Source: an uncultured Piscinibacter sp.
GTDB lineage: Bacteria; Pseudomonadota; Gammaproteobacteria; Burkholderiales; Burkholderiaceae_C
Reading direction: 5' to 3'
DNA: 64,000 bases
Assembly: GCF_937952055.1 (NCBI RefSeq)
Contig: NZ_CALFYO010000019.1
Location: forward strand, 620,001-684,000
Each line of letters opens with the position of its first letter. Within the stretch, counting starts at the first letter, position 1. A model generated the notes under the pieces. It saw only the letters and a list, made by a program, of their open reading frames with translations. It did no database searches and was not told where the DNA came from. The translations under genes and the position numbers were made by a program. This document shows, piece after piece, positions 52,481 to 62,925 of this stretch.

Positions 52481-52971
52481 TTCTCGGGCAACTGCGGCAC
52501 GGGCAGGTCGCGAATCTTCACGTTCTGTTCGTCGCTGCCGGGGCGCAGCCAGCCGAAGCCCCTGGGGCCGGACTTCGGCTCGGCCGTGCCCATCTGGCTG
52601 ATGCCCTGGCGCACCTTCTTCATGCCCTCGTTGAGCAGCGCATGCAGGTCCTTGGCGTAGGGCAGCCGGTAGGCGCGGGGCTGGGCCGCGGGCTTGCCGT
52701 CCTTCAGCTCGTTGACCCACACGTACAGCGCGCCCTGGCTCTTCGCAGTCGGCTCGTCGATGACGGCGGCAAGCAGCACGAAGCGTTCGGGCAGCGCATC
52801 GCGGCTCGGCCAGCCCCACAGGCCGTGCACCTGGTCGTCGGCATAGAAGTAGAAGCCGGTCACGCCGACCACCAGCACCGCCTTCAGCCAGGCCGGCCAG
52901 CGCGACCACAGCAGCGCCAGCGCGCACAGCAGCGCGAGGGCGGCGAAGCTCAGCACCAAGGCAGTCGTCAT
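52477..52971 (-). CDS. Two-helix membrane protein, unknown
   Basis: The 164-residue protein has two N-terminal hydrophobic segments (about 3-22 and 29-46) and a periplasmic domain with ERFVLLAAVIDEPTAKSQGA and LYVWVNELKDG. It overlaps both neighbours as ATGA, so four genes of the operon are translationally coupled. No family is recognised. The position next to ExbD-like proteins suggests a partner. Confidence 0.65.
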   Translation of the reverse strand: MTTALVLSFAALALLCALALLWSRWPAWLKAVLVVGVTGFYFYADDQVHGLWGWPSRDALPERFVLLAAVIDEPTAKSQGALYVWVNELKDGKPAAQPRAYRLPYAKDLHALLNEGMKKVRQGISQMGTAEPKSGPRGFGWLRPGSDEQNVKIRDLPVPQLPEK

Positions 52972-53573
52972 AGGCGTTGCACCAGCGTCTTGGGCAGGGT
53001 GTTGACGTTGACCACCGAGCCGTCGGGCAGCACGGTGAAGCGGGTGGCGGTGGCCTCGTCGCCCTTGCGCGCGAGCGTCACGGTGCCGTAGAAGATCACC
53101 TCGGCGCGCGGGTTCACCTTGATCACCGAGACGGTCACCTCCACCGGCTGCCCGTCCTTGGACTCGTAGTAGTGCACGTTGACGGTGAACTCGCCGGGCT
53201 CGACGCCGCGGATCGTCACCACCTCGGTGTTCAGCGGGTTGGTGATCTGCTGGCCGTTGACGACGATGACGTCGTTGGCGAGGCCGCGGTCGTCGCGGTC
53301 CAGGTGCATCAGGCCGGACTCGCGCGCGCGGAACCAGATCAGGTTGCCGGCCGGATCCTGCACCCAGGTATCGACGTCGTTCGGGTTCAGGTCCGGCCAG
53401 GACACGTTGACGATGTACTCGGCCTTCGAGGGGATGTCGCCCGCCTTCAGCGCCTTCGGATTCATCGCCAGCAGGGCGATGATGAAGCAGAAGACGAACG
53501 CGATCAGCATGTTGAACAACATGTCGTAGAACGGGTCGACCTCCGCCTCGCGCGCAAATCGCTTGCGGCGCAT
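52968..53573 (-). CDS. ExbD/TolR-like membrane protein
   Basis: The 201-residue protein has one N-terminal helix with an acidic residue (PFYDMLFNMLIAFVFCF, Asp17), matching the proton-site Asp in ExbD/TolR. A large periplasmic beta domain rich in Asp/Val follows (YIVNVSWPDLNPNDVDTWVQ). It is longer than ExbD (about 140). It pairs with the ExbB-like gene three bases upstream. Confidence 0.68.
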   Translation of the reverse strand: MRRKRFAREAEVDPFYDMLFNMLIAFVFCFIIALLAMNPKALKAGDIPSKAEYIVNVSWPDLNPNDVDTWVQDPAGNLIWFRARESGLMHLDRDDRGLANDVIVVNGQQITNPLNTEVVTIRGVEPGEFTVNVHYYESKDGQPVEVTVSVIKVNPRAEVIFYGTVTLARKGDEATATRFTVLPDGSVVNVNTLPKTLVQRL

Positions 53574-53576
53574 GGC

Positions 53577-54281
53577 TCAGCGCCCGTCCACGTCCAGGCC
53601 GTGCCGCTGCGCGTCGGCCACCAGCGCGTCGGCATACCGGTCCAGCCGCGTGAGCTGCAGTCCGAGCAGGATGTTGCCGACCAGGCCGACCATGGTGGTG
53701 AGCAGCGCCACGCCCAGGCCGGTGGTCAGGCTGCGCAGCAGGTCCTGCGACTGCGTGGCGTCGAAGTTCTGGATCTGGCCGATCTCGATGGCGAGGATGG
53801 AGAAGCCGATCACCTTGCCCAGCAGGCCGAGCTTGAGCTGGATGCCGTTGACCCACCAGGCGGTGTGGTGCGGGCCGTGGGTGCGCTCCAGCAGCAGGTC
53901 CAGCGGCGCGCCGGCGTCGCGCGGCGCGGCGCGCAGGGCGGCCCAGTAGTCCGCCGCCCAGCCGTGCGCCGCAGCGCCGCCGCGCGAGCGCTCCAGCCAG
54001 CCGCGCTGTCGCTGCAGTTCCCGCGCGCGCGCCCCGCACCACAGCGTCGCGGCGGCGAAGATGACGATGATCACGAGCGTCAGCCCGGTCGGGTCGGAGG
54101 TGAGCAGCAGCGCCCACACGCCGCGGCCGCCGAGCAGCCAGGTGGCGAAGGCGAACAGGCCGGCGAGGGCAAACCACTCGAGCCAGATCGGCTCGATCGA
54201 TGGCGTCGCAGGGACGGCGCCGCGCTGTCGCTGCGCTGGTGCCGACGCCGCAGCGTCGGCGGCACCTTGCGGAGCGGTCAC
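53577..54281 (-). CDS. MotA/TolQ/ExbB-like proton channel protein
   Basis: The 234-residue protein has about three membrane helices in ExbB order. Two lie near the N terminus, and a further hydrophobic pair holds LGLLGKVIGFSILAIEIGQI and LTTGLGVALLTTMVGLVGNIL, the typical channel helices. It overlaps the PqqB-like gene as ATGA. The layout suggests a proton-motive-force-driven channel with the ExbD-like partner. Confidence 0.75.
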   Translation of the reverse strand: MTAPQGAADAAASAPAQRQRGAVPATPSIEPIWLEWFALAGLFAFATWLLGGRGVWALLLTSDPTGLTLVIIVIFAAATLWCGARARELQRQRGWLERSRGGAAAHGWAADYWAALRAAPRDAGAPLDLLLERTHGPHHTAWWVNGIQLKLGLLGKVIGFSILAIEIGQIQNFDATQSQDLLRSLTTGLGVALLTTMVGLVGNILLGLQLTRLDRYADALVADAQRHGLDVDGR

Positions 54282-55096
54282 AGCAGGATCTCCATGCCGT
54301 CGTAGGCGATCTCGATGCCGGCGGCATCGACGGCGCGTCGCGCGTCGCTGCCCACGTGCAGCCGCGGGTCGCAGTCGTTGAGATGGACCAGCACCGTGCG
54401 GCGCGCGCCGATCGACGCCAGGTCACCGCCGGCCGCCGCGGCGCAGTGGTCCAGCGGGCAGGTCTCGCCGCCGACGAGCAGGCAGTCGGCGCCCTCCATC
54501 CAGGGCGCCGCATTCGCGCCGCCGGCGCTGGGCGTGTAGATCAGGCGCTGCCCGGCGAGACGGTCCTCGACGAACAGCGTGATGCTGTCGCCGACCACGG
54601 CCTCCTGTCGATGCGGCGAGTAGGGCGCGGCCCAGCCGCCGTCGTCGATGGCGACCAGGCGAAGCGACTGCAGCCCGTCCACGCGGAACTCGCTGCTGCG
54701 CACGTCGCCGGCCACCGGCAGCAGGTGCCAGCGCACGCTGCAGCCCTGGCCGGGCGAACCGAGCAGCGGCAGGCTGCCGCTCAGTTCCTCGAACACGACG
54801 GGCGTGGCATAGACGTCCAGCGGCTGGCCGCGGGCGAGCTCGGCCAGACTCTCAGCATGCAGGGGCTGCGCGTCGAGCAGTACCACGCCGGCGATGCGGC
54901 CCGCTGCGGCAGCGGCCCCGATCTGCGCGTGACGCGCGATGTCCCGCGCGGCGTTGAGCAGCAGCCAGCGGTCTTCCGAGCCGGCGACGGCGACGGCGCC
55001 GGGCAGGCGCGAAGACGGAGGGCGCGCGGCCGGCGTGCTGGCGACACACTGGCGACAAGGCGCACGGCCTCTCGAGCCGAGCACGAGGATCTTCAT
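54278..55096 (-). CDS. Divergent PqqB-like metallo-hydrolase-fold protein
   Basis: The 272-residue protein follows the PqqB outline: KILVLGS at the start, RWLLLNAARDI, LDVYATPVVFEEL, and a C-terminal RTVLVHLNDCDPRL and AYDGMEI as in true PqqB. But the PqqB metal-binding region is shortened: the cysteine cluster is only a CRQC, and the TDxxxDH-type stretch reads LDAQPLHAES. It may have lost the hydroxylase role and serves as a paralogue. ATG 55096 is chosen because family alignment starts at KILVLGS. Another ATG (55120) is in frame. Confidence 0.72.
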   Translation of the reverse strand: MKILVLGSRGRAPCRQCVASTPAARPPSSRLPGAVAVAGSEDRWLLLNAARDIARHAQIGAAAAAGRIAGVVLLDAQPLHAESLAELARGQPLDVYATPVVFEELSGSLPLLGSPGQGCSVRWHLLPVAGDVRSSEFRVDGLQSLRLVAIDDGGWAAPYSPHRQEAVVGDSITLFVEDRLAGQRLIYTPSAGGANAAPWMEGADCLLVGGETCPLDHCAAAAGGDLASIGARRTVLVHLNDCDPRLHVGSDARRAVDAAGIEIAYDGMEILL

Positions 55097-55138
55097 GTTG
55101 TTCGAGTCATTTCGCGGCATGCATGCACGCCACGAAGC

Positions 55139-55154
55139 TGCAAGAGCCATGCCG
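55139..55154 (-). promoter_or_regulatory. Sigma-54-like promoter of the PqqB-like/ExbBD operon
   Basis: On the minus strand CGGCATGGCTCTTGCA matches the pedF promoter TGGCATGGCGTTTGCA at 13 of 16 positions, with GG and GC 12 bases apart. Only the first T of TGGC is replaced by C. Transcription would begin near 55128 and leave about 30 bases to the ATG at 55096. Confidence 0.55.
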
Positions 55155-55204
55155 CGTGACCGCGTGCCGCCCGGAGCGCTGGCGGCCCCGCCGAGCGTGG
55201 CACT

Positions 55205-55223
55205 CTGTTCCAGGCAGGGACAG
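55205..55223. promoter_or_regulatory. Candidate activator site for the PqqB-like operon
   Basis: CTGTTCC-AGGCA-GGGACAG is an inverted repeat with six of seven paired bases, about 74 bases from the -12 element. A similar TGTCC-N6-GGACA repeat lies at a comparable distance (68) from the pedF promoter. Confidence 0.45.
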
Positions 55224-55416
55224 GGGCGTCTGGGCCTGGCACAGGGAATTCCCGCGGTTCATGGAACGGGCCGTGGCTCGCGGCCGGCTGGCTCGCCGCG
55301 GGCCTGACCCATGCGATCTGCGCCGACGCGGCCTGGCCGAGGCTTCCGCGCGCGACGGCAGCGCGTCCGGTGCGAGCCGGAGGCCGCGCCGGACCGCGGA
55401 CGGCCGGGCGGGCGAC

Positions 55417-57510
<2,094 letters not shown>

Positions 57511-57614
57511 GACTGCTGTTCCATCTCCTGCGGTCCGGCAGGGCGTCTGCGTGGATGTGACCGGCGCACGGCGGGCCGCACGCTGGTCGCGACTGTCGGG
57601 CAAGCCGCAGGGCT

Positions 57615-57630
57615 TGTCCACCGCGGGACA
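57615..57630. promoter_or_regulatory. Candidate activator site for pedF
   Basis: TGTCC-ACCGCG-GGACA is an inverted repeat centred about 68 bases before the -12 element of the pedF promoter. It shares the GGGACAG arm with the repeat at 55205-55223. Binding by the AcoR-type protein is inferred. Confidence 0.45.
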
Positions 57631-57677
57631 GCACGGACATCCGAGGCCGGAGTGTTCACGTTTGCAACACCTGCCCG

Positions 57678-57693
57678 TGGCATGGCGTTTGCA
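57678..57693 (+). promoter_or_regulatory. Sigma-54 (-24/-12) promoter of pedF
   Basis: TGGCATGGCGTTTGCA has the required GG and GC 12 bases apart and differs from TGGCAC-N5-TTGCA only in one -24 base. Transcription would start near 57704, 33 bases before the pedF ATG. Confidence 0.75.
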
Positions 57694-57736
57694 GACACGC
57701 AGCTTATTCCAAACCGACCCTCCAGGAGACTCCACG

Positions 57737-58219
57737 ATGTTCTGCCACCGCTCCCGCCCTCGACTCCCTCTCTTCGCCGCCGTGCTGATCGGGGCCGCGC
57801 TCCAGGGTGCGGCCTGGGCGCATGGTGATGTCACGCCGCAGGCGGTCGATACCAGCAGCCTGCCCAAGCTGGGCGACGAATGGCGCGCCGAGAACCCCTA
57901 CCGCAAGCATGAGGCGGCGATCAAGGTCGGCACCTCGGCCTACAACCAGAACTGCGCGCGCTGCCACGGCCTGGAGGCGATCTCCGGCGGCATCGCCCCC
58001 GACCTGCGCAAGCTCGACAACGAGTGCGCGACGCTGAAGGACGACAAGAAGAAGGCGGCCTGCGTGAAGGAGATCGACGAGTACTTCGCCAGCACCGTGC
58101 GCAAGGGCCGCACGCGCAACGGCGCGGTCTACATGCCGCCTTTCGAGGGCATGATGAACCAGGAGGCGGTCTGGTCGATCAAGGCCTACCTGGAAACCCG
58201 TCGCGAGAAGCCGCTGTGA
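57737..58219 (+). CDS. pedF: Cytochrome c550 of PQQ-alcohol oxidation (PedF type)
   Basis: The 160-residue precursor has a signal peptide, the heme site CARCH and the axial Met in VYMPPFEGMM. The segment GTSAYNQNCARCHGLEAISG and PDLRKLDNEC are characteristic of cytochrome c550 PedF. It takes electrons from PQQ alcohol dehydrogenases. The gene overlaps the next by four bases (GTGA). CAGGAGA precedes the ATG. Confidence 0.9.
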   Translation: MFCHRSRPRLPLFAAVLIGAALQGAAWAHGDVTPQAVDTSSLPKLGDEWRAENPYRKHEAAIKVGTSAYNQNCARCHGLEAISGGIAPDLRKLDNECATLKDDKKKAACVKEIDEYFASTVRKGRTRNGAVYMPPFEGMMNQEAVWSIKAYLETRREKPL

Positions 58220-59037
58220 TCTCGCGCCGCTCGATGCTCGGGGCGGCGGCGCTCGCCGCGCTGCCCGGCATGCTGTCGGCCACGACGCTGGACAAGGTGA
58301 AGAGCCGCGGCGCGCTCGTCGTCGGCCTGTACAAGGAGATGCCGCCGTTTCACGTCGACGGCAGCGGCATCGATGTCGAGATCGGCCGGGCGCTGGCCGA
58401 GGCCCTCGGCGTGAAGTTCTCGCCGCTGCCCTTCCATGCCGACGAGAACATGGACGACGACCTGCGCCACATGGTCTGGCGCGGCCACTACCTCGGCTAC
58501 GGCCCGGCCGACGTGCTGCTGCACGTGCCGGTCGACCGGCCGCTGATGCAGGCGAACCCGCAGGTGAGCATCTTCGGCCCGTACTGGCGCGAGCGCGTGG
58601 CGGTGGCGCGCAATCTGGAGCAGGTGCCGGAGCTGGCTTCGCTGTCGCAGCTCGCCGGCAAGCCGGTGGCGGTGCCGGGCCTGTCGCTGGCCGGCTGGCT
58701 GATGATCGGCGCCGACGGCGGCGCTTACCGAGAGCAGCTGCGCACGCAGTGGAAGGACGGCGTGCAGGCGGCGCAGGCGCTCGCGCGCGGCGAGGTGCCG
58801 GTGGCCGCCGGGCTGCTGTCCGAGCTGCAGAGCGTGCTGCGCGGCGATGCCCGCTTCGCCGTCGAGCCGCTGCCGTCGCCGCGCGCACCGCGCGACGGCT
58901 GGGCGGTGGGCATGGCGGTGAAGAAGGACGCCAGCGAGCTCGCGCAGGCGCTGCAGGCGGCGCTGAACCAGCTGTCCGCCAACGGCCGACTGGCCGAGAT
59001 CTTCGCCCGCGCCAACCTCGCCTGGCGCCCCGCCTGA
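58216..59037 (+). CDS. Quinoprotein-associated ABC-type substrate-binding protein
   Basis: The 273-residue protein opens with a twin-Arg signal (SRRSMLGAAALAAL). A type 2 solute-binding fold follows (LVVGLYKEMPPFHVDGSGIDVEIGRALAEALGV, then WRGHYLGYGPADVLLHVPVDRPLM). This matches the quinoprotein-dehydrogenase-associated binding protein family (XoxJ/PedG-like), thought to help the dehydrogenase with its cofactor. It starts at GTG overlapping the pedF stop. No ABC transporter genes accompany it. Confidence 0.86.
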   Translation: MISRRSMLGAAALAALPGMLSATTLDKVKSRGALVVGLYKEMPPFHVDGSGIDVEIGRALAEALGVKFSPLPFHADENMDDDLRHMVWRGHYLGYGPADVLLHVPVDRPLMQANPQVSIFGPYWRERVAVARNLEQVPELASLSQLAGKPVAVPGLSLAGWLMIGADGGAYREQLRTQWKDGVQAAQALARGEVPVAAGLLSELQSVLRGDARFAVEPLPSPRAPRDGWAVGMAVKKDASELAQALQAALNQLSANGRLAEIFARANLAWRPA

Positions 59038-59120
59038 CGGCGATCGGCCCGGCGCTGTGACGCACTGGAGCAGGACCAAGGGTTTTTCCCGAATGGTGCC
59101 CGGGGCCCGGCCTCATCAAG

Positions 59121-59140
59121 CTATGTACGTTCGTGCATAG
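59121..59140. promoter_or_regulatory. Inverted repeat operator upstream of aorA
   Basis: CTATGTACGTTCGTGCATAG pairs eight of nine bases per arm around a TT centre. It lies 45 bases before aorA and matches the tup element at 26036-26055 at 14 of 20 positions (CTATG-N10-CATA). A tungstate regulator binding both is inferred. Confidence 0.55.
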
Positions 59141-59184
59141 CGCCCGGGGCGGGACGCCGCCTCACCCAAAACAGGAAGCTTCAC

Positions 59185-59658
59185 ATGCAGAAGACGCTCA
59201 ACATCAACCCGGAGAAGTGCACCGGCTGCCTCCAGTGCGAGATGGCCTGCTCCTTCGAGAACTACGGCACCTACGCCACGGCCAAGTCGCGCATCAAGGT
59301 GTTCGACTTCCACCACTCCGGGCGCAAGGTGCCCTACACCTGCACGCAGTGCGACGAGGCCTGGTGCCTGCACGCCTGCCCGGTGGAGGCGATCACGCTG
59401 GACAAGCTGACCGGCGCCAAGGTGGTCAACGAGACCACCTGCGTGGGCTGCAAGGTCTGCACGATCAGCTGCCCGTTCGGCACCATCAACTACGTGCAGG
59501 AGACCGGCAAGGTGCAGAAATGCGACCTGTGCGGCGGCGACCCCGCCTGCGCCACCGCCTGCCCGACCGGCGCCATCACCTACACCGATGCCAACTGGAC
59601 CGGCCTGAACAAGATGCAGGCCTGGGCCGACAAGCTCGGCAACCAACCCGCCGCGTAA
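59185..59658 (+). CDS. aorA: Electron-transfer ferredoxin subunit of tungsten AOR
   Basis: The 157-residue protein has four [4Fe-4S] cysteine motifs: CTGCLQCEMAC, CTQCDEAWCLHACP, CVGCKVCTISCP and CDLCGGDPACATACP. It shuttles electrons between the tungsten subunit and the flavoprotein. The layout, ferredoxin then AOR, FAD protein and MoaD-like, is that of betaproteobacterial AOR complexes. A GGAAGC stretch precedes the ATG. It is the first gene of the operon. Confidence 0.88.
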   Translation: MQKTLNINPEKCTGCLQCEMACSFENYGTYATAKSRIKVFDFHHSGRKVPYTCTQCDEAWCLHACPVEAITLDKLTGAKVVNETTCVGCKVCTISCPFGTINYVQETGKVQKCDLCGGDPACATACPTGAITYTDANWTGLNKMQAWADKLGNQPAA

Positions 59659-59671
59659 GAGGAGCACACAC

Positions 59672-61519
59672 ATGTCCTGGGCTGGAAAGATCCTCCGCGT
59701 CGACCTCACCGCCGGCACCGTCAAGTCGGAACCCCTCAACATGGACTGGGCGCGCGCCTACCTCGGCTCGCGCGGCCTGGCCACCAAGTACATCGTCGAA
59801 GAGGTCGATCCCAAGGTCGACCCGCTGTCGCCGGCGAACAAGCTGATCTGGGCCACCGGCCCGCTGACCGGCACCATGGCCTCCACCGGCGGCCGCTACA
59901 CCGTGGTCACCAAGGGCCCGCTGACCGGCGCCATCGCCTGCTCGAACTCGGGCGGCTACTGGGGCGCCGAGCTGAAGATGGCCGGCTGGGACATGGTCGT
60001 CTTCGAAGGCAAGTCCGCGAAGCCGGTATTCCTCTACGTCGAGGACGACGTGGCCGAACTGCGCGACGCCTCGCACCTGTGGGGCAAGAGCGTCTGGGAG
60101 ACCGAGGAGACGCTGAAGAAGCAGTTGCAGCAGCCGCTGGCGCGCGTCTCCAGCATCGGCCTGGCCGGCGAGAACCAGGTGCTCTACGCCGCCGTCGTCA
60201 ACGACCTGCACCGTGCCGCCGGCCGCTCGGGCGTGGGCGCGGTGATGGGCAGCAAGAACCTGAAGGCGGTCGTGGTGCGCGGCACCAAGGGCGTCGGCAA
60301 CGTAGCCGATCCCAAGGAGTTCATGAAGGTCACCTTCGAGAAGAAGAAGATCCTCGCCGACAACGCCGTCACCGGTCAGGGCCTGCCGACCTACGGCACG
60401 CAGGTGCTGATGAACGTGATCAACGAGATCGGCGCACTGCCCACGCGCAACCACCGCGACGTGCAGTTCGAGGGCGCCAAGGACATCTCCGCCGAGGCGA
60501 TGGCCACGCCGCGCAAGACCGACGGCAAGAAGCACCTGGTGACCAACCAGGCCTGCTTCGGTTGCACGATCGCTTGCGGCCGCATCAGCAAGATGGACCA
60601 GGGCCACTTTACGGTCGAGAACAAGCCGCAGTACTGGGGCGCCTCCGGCGGCCTGGAGTACGAGGCCGCGTGGGCGCTGGGCGCCGCCAACGGCGTCAAC
60701 GACCTGGAGGCGCTGCAGTATGCCAACCTGCTGTGCAACGAGCAGGGCATGGACCCGATCTCCTTCGGCGCCACCATCGGCGCGGTGATGGAGCTCTACG
60801 ACATGGGCGTGCTCACCAAGGAGCAGCTGGGCATCGACGCCAAGTTCGGCAGCGCGCAGGCGCTGGCCTATTTCGCCGAGATCACGGCGAAGGGCGAAGG
60901 CTTCGGCAAGGAGATCGGCCAGGGCTCCAAGCGCCTGTGTGCCAAGTACGGCCACCCGGAACTGAGCATGAGCGTGAAGGGCCAGGAGTTTCCCGCCTAC
61001 GACTCGCGTGGCATCCAGGGCATGGGCCTGACCTATGCGACCAGCAACCGCGGCGCCTGCCACCTGCGCAGCTACACCGTGGCCTCGGAAGTGCTGGGCA
61101 TCCCGGTGAAGACCGACCCGCTCACCGCCGAAGGCAAGCCCGAATTGGTGATCGCCTTCCAGGACGCCACCGCCGCGTTCGACTCGGCCGGGATCTGCAT
61201 CTTCACCAGCTTCGCCTGGGGCCTGGCCGACGTGGCGCCGCAGGTCGCCGCAGCCTGCGGCCCGGAGTTCACGCTGGAGAACATGGCGAAGATCGGCGAG
61301 CGCATCTGGAACATGGAGCGCGACTTCAACAACCGTGCCGGCTTCACGTCGAAAGACGACAACCTGCCGCCGCGCCTGCTGAACGAGCCCGCCAAGACCG
61401 GCCCGGCCAAGGGCCTGGTCAACAAGCTGCCGGAGATGCTGCCGAAGTACTACGCCGCTCGCGGCTGGGACGCCGACGGCCAGCTCAAGCCGGAGACGCG
61501 TTCGCGCCTCGGTCTGTGA
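59672..61519 (+). CDS. aorB: Tungsten aldehyde ferredoxin oxidoreductase, catalytic subunit
   Basis: The 615-residue protein has the AOR fold: GLATKYIVEEVDPKVDPLSP, GPLTGTMASTGGRYTVVTKG and the [4Fe-4S] ligands Cys295, Cys298 and Cys302 in ACFGCTIACG plus Cys509 in GICIF. It oxidises aldehydes to acids with a tungstopterin cofactor. The nearby MoaD-like protein and tup transporter fit. AGAGGAG precedes the ATG. Confidence 0.92.
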   Translation: MSWAGKILRVDLTAGTVKSEPLNMDWARAYLGSRGLATKYIVEEVDPKVDPLSPANKLIWATGPLTGTMASTGGRYTVVTKGPLTGAIACSNSGGYWGAELKMAGWDMVVFEGKSAKPVFLYVEDDVAELRDASHLWGKSVWETEETLKKQLQQPLARVSSIGLAGENQVLYAAVVNDLHRAAGRSGVGAVMGSKNLKAVVVRGTKGVGNVADPKEFMKVTFEKKKILADNAVTGQGLPTYGTQVLMNVINEIGALPTRNHRDVQFEGAKDISAEAMATPRKTDGKKHLVTNQACFGCTIACGRISKMDQGHFTVENKPQYWGASGGLEYEAAWALGAANGVNDLEALQYANLLCNEQGMDPISFGATIGAVMELYDMGVLTKEQLGIDAKFGSAQALAYFAEITAKGEGFGKEIGQGSKRLCAKYGHPELSMSVKGQEFPAYDSRGIQGMGLTYATSNRGACHLRSYTVASEVLGIPVKTDPLTAEGKPELVIAFQDATAAFDSAGICIFTSFAWGLADVAPQVAAACGPEFTLENMAKIGERIWNMERDFNNRAGFTSKDDNLPPRLLNEPAKTGPAKGLVNKLPEMLPKYYAARGWDADGQLKPETRSRLGL

Positions 61520-61541
61520 GTTCGTCCATGCGTTGAGACGG

Positions 61542-61572
61542 GAAGGCGGTTCACGGACCGCCTTCTTTCTTT
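61542..61572 (+). terminator. Intrinsic terminator between aorB and aorC
   Basis: GAAGGCGGT (61542-61550) and ACCGCCTTC (61557-61565) form a nine-base-pair stem with a six-base loop, followed by TTTCTTTC. This is the textbook hairpin with T-run, lying inside the operon, so it could lower expression of the downstream genes or separate two transcripts. Confidence 0.75.
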
Positions 61573-61587
61573 CAGGAACCCGACACC

Positions 61588-62925
61588 ATGAACCACGTGA
61601 TCCTCGGCGCCGGCCCAGCCGGCGTGATCGCCGCGGAGACGATCCGCAAGCACGCTCCCCACGACCGCATCGTGCTCGTCGGCGACGAGCCCGAAGCGCC
61701 TTACTCGCGCATGGCGATTCCCTACCTCCTGATCGGCAACATTCAGGAGGAGGGCACGCACCTGCGCCACGGCGCCGGCCACTTCGAGCAGTTGCGCATC
61801 GAGATCAAGCGCGGGCGCGCCAAGGGCATCGACACCGGCCGCCACCAGGTGCATCTGGAGGACGGCAGCTCGCTGCCGTTCGACAAGCTGCTCATCGCCA
61901 CCGGCTCCAGCCCGATTCGCCCGCCGATCCGCGGCATGGACCTGCCGAACGTGCACAGCTGCTGGACGCTCGCCGATGCGCGCGCCATCGCGCAGCGCGC
62001 CGGCAAGGGCGCGCGCGTGCTGCAGATGGGCGCGGGCTTCATCGGCTGCATCATCATGGAGGCGCTGGCGGCACGCGGCGTCGAGCTCACCGTCGTCGAG
62101 ATGGGCGACCGCATGGTGCCGCGCATGATGGGCCCCACCGCCGGCGGCATGATCAAGGACTGGTGCGAGAAGAAGGGCGTGCGCGTGTTCACCGGCACCA
62201 GGGTCGAGGCGATCGAGGGCGCGGGCGCCGCCGATCCGGGGTTGCTGGGCAGGATTGCGTCGGCGGTCGGGCTCGGCGGTTCCGCCGGCGGCAGCGGCGC
62301 GATGAAGGTGAAACTTTCCAACGGCCAGACGCTGGACGCGGACCTCGTCATCAGTGCCACCGGCGTGAAGCCCAACATCGGCTTCCTCGAGAACTCGCCG
62401 ATCAAGTGCCTGCAGGGCGTGCTCACCGACGAGCATCTGCAGACCACGGTGCCCGGCATCTACGCCGCCGGCGACTGCGCCGAGGCCTTCGATGTCGCCA
62501 GCGGCAAGACCATCGTCAGCGCGATCCAGCCCAACGCCGCCGACCAGGCCTACATTGCGGCGATGAACATGGTCGGCAAGGCGGCCGCGCTGAAGGGCGT
62601 CACGCAGATCAACGTGCTCGACACGCTGGGCCTGATCTCCACCAGCTTCGGCAACTGGCAGGGCGTGGCCGGCGGCGAGCAGGTCGAGCTCACCGACCGG
62701 CCTGCGGGCAGGCACCTGAGCCTGCAGTTCAAGGATGACGTGATGGTCGGCTGCAACAGCATCGGCTGGACCGAGCATGTCGGCGTGATGCGCGGCCTGG
62801 TCGAGGGCCAGGTCAGGCTCGGCGAGTGGAAGGAGAAGCTGAAACAGGACCCGACCCTGCTGATGGAGGCCTACCTCGCCAGCGCGCAGGGCCAGAGCAC
62901 GCGCGCGCTCGTTCCCCCGAAATGA
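61588..62925 (+). CDS. aorC: FAD-dependent NAD(P)H oxidoreductase subunit of AOR
   Basis: The 445-residue protein has the FAD motif VILGAGPAGVIAAETIR, the second motif LQMGAGFIGCIIMEALAARG and the GIYAAGDCAEAFD segment typical of this disulfide-reductase-like family. It passes electrons between NAD(H) and the ferredoxin. A Gly/Ala/Ser-rich insert (residues about 210-235) is unusual. It follows the terminator and overlaps the MoaD-like gene as ATGA. Confidence 0.87.
   Translation: MNHVILGAGPAGVIAAETIRKHAPHDRIVLVGDEPEAPYSRMAIPYLLIGNIQEEGTHLRHGAGHFEQLRIEIKRGRAKGIDTGRHQVHLEDGSSLPFDKLLIATGSSPIRPPIRGMDLPNVHSCWTLADARAIAQRAGKGARVLQMGAGFIGCIIMEALAARGVELTVVEMGDRMVPRMMGPTAGGMIKDWCEKKGVRVFTGTRVEAIEGAGAADPGLLGRIASAVGLGGSAGGSGAMKVKLSNGQTLDADLVISATGVKPNIGFLENSPIKCLQGVLTDEHLQTTVPGIYAAGDCAEAFDVASGKTIVSAIQPNAADQAYIAAMNMVGKAAALKGVTQINVLDTLGLISTSFGNWQGVAGGEQVELTDRPAGRHLSLQFKDDVMVGCNSIGWTEHVGVMRGLVEGQVRLGEWKEKLKQDPTLLMEAYLASAQGQSTRALVPPK

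Larger units (their letters stand above)
55097..55416. other. Regulatory stretch between PqqB-like operon and the sigma-54 activator gene
   Basis: 320 bases without a supportable gene. It holds a sigma-54-type promoter on the minus strand (55139-55154) and an inverted repeat (55205-55223) described separately. The rest I see as GC-rich spacer, in which the open frames (for instance 55123-55581) have Arg/Ala composition without family features. Confidence 0.5.
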
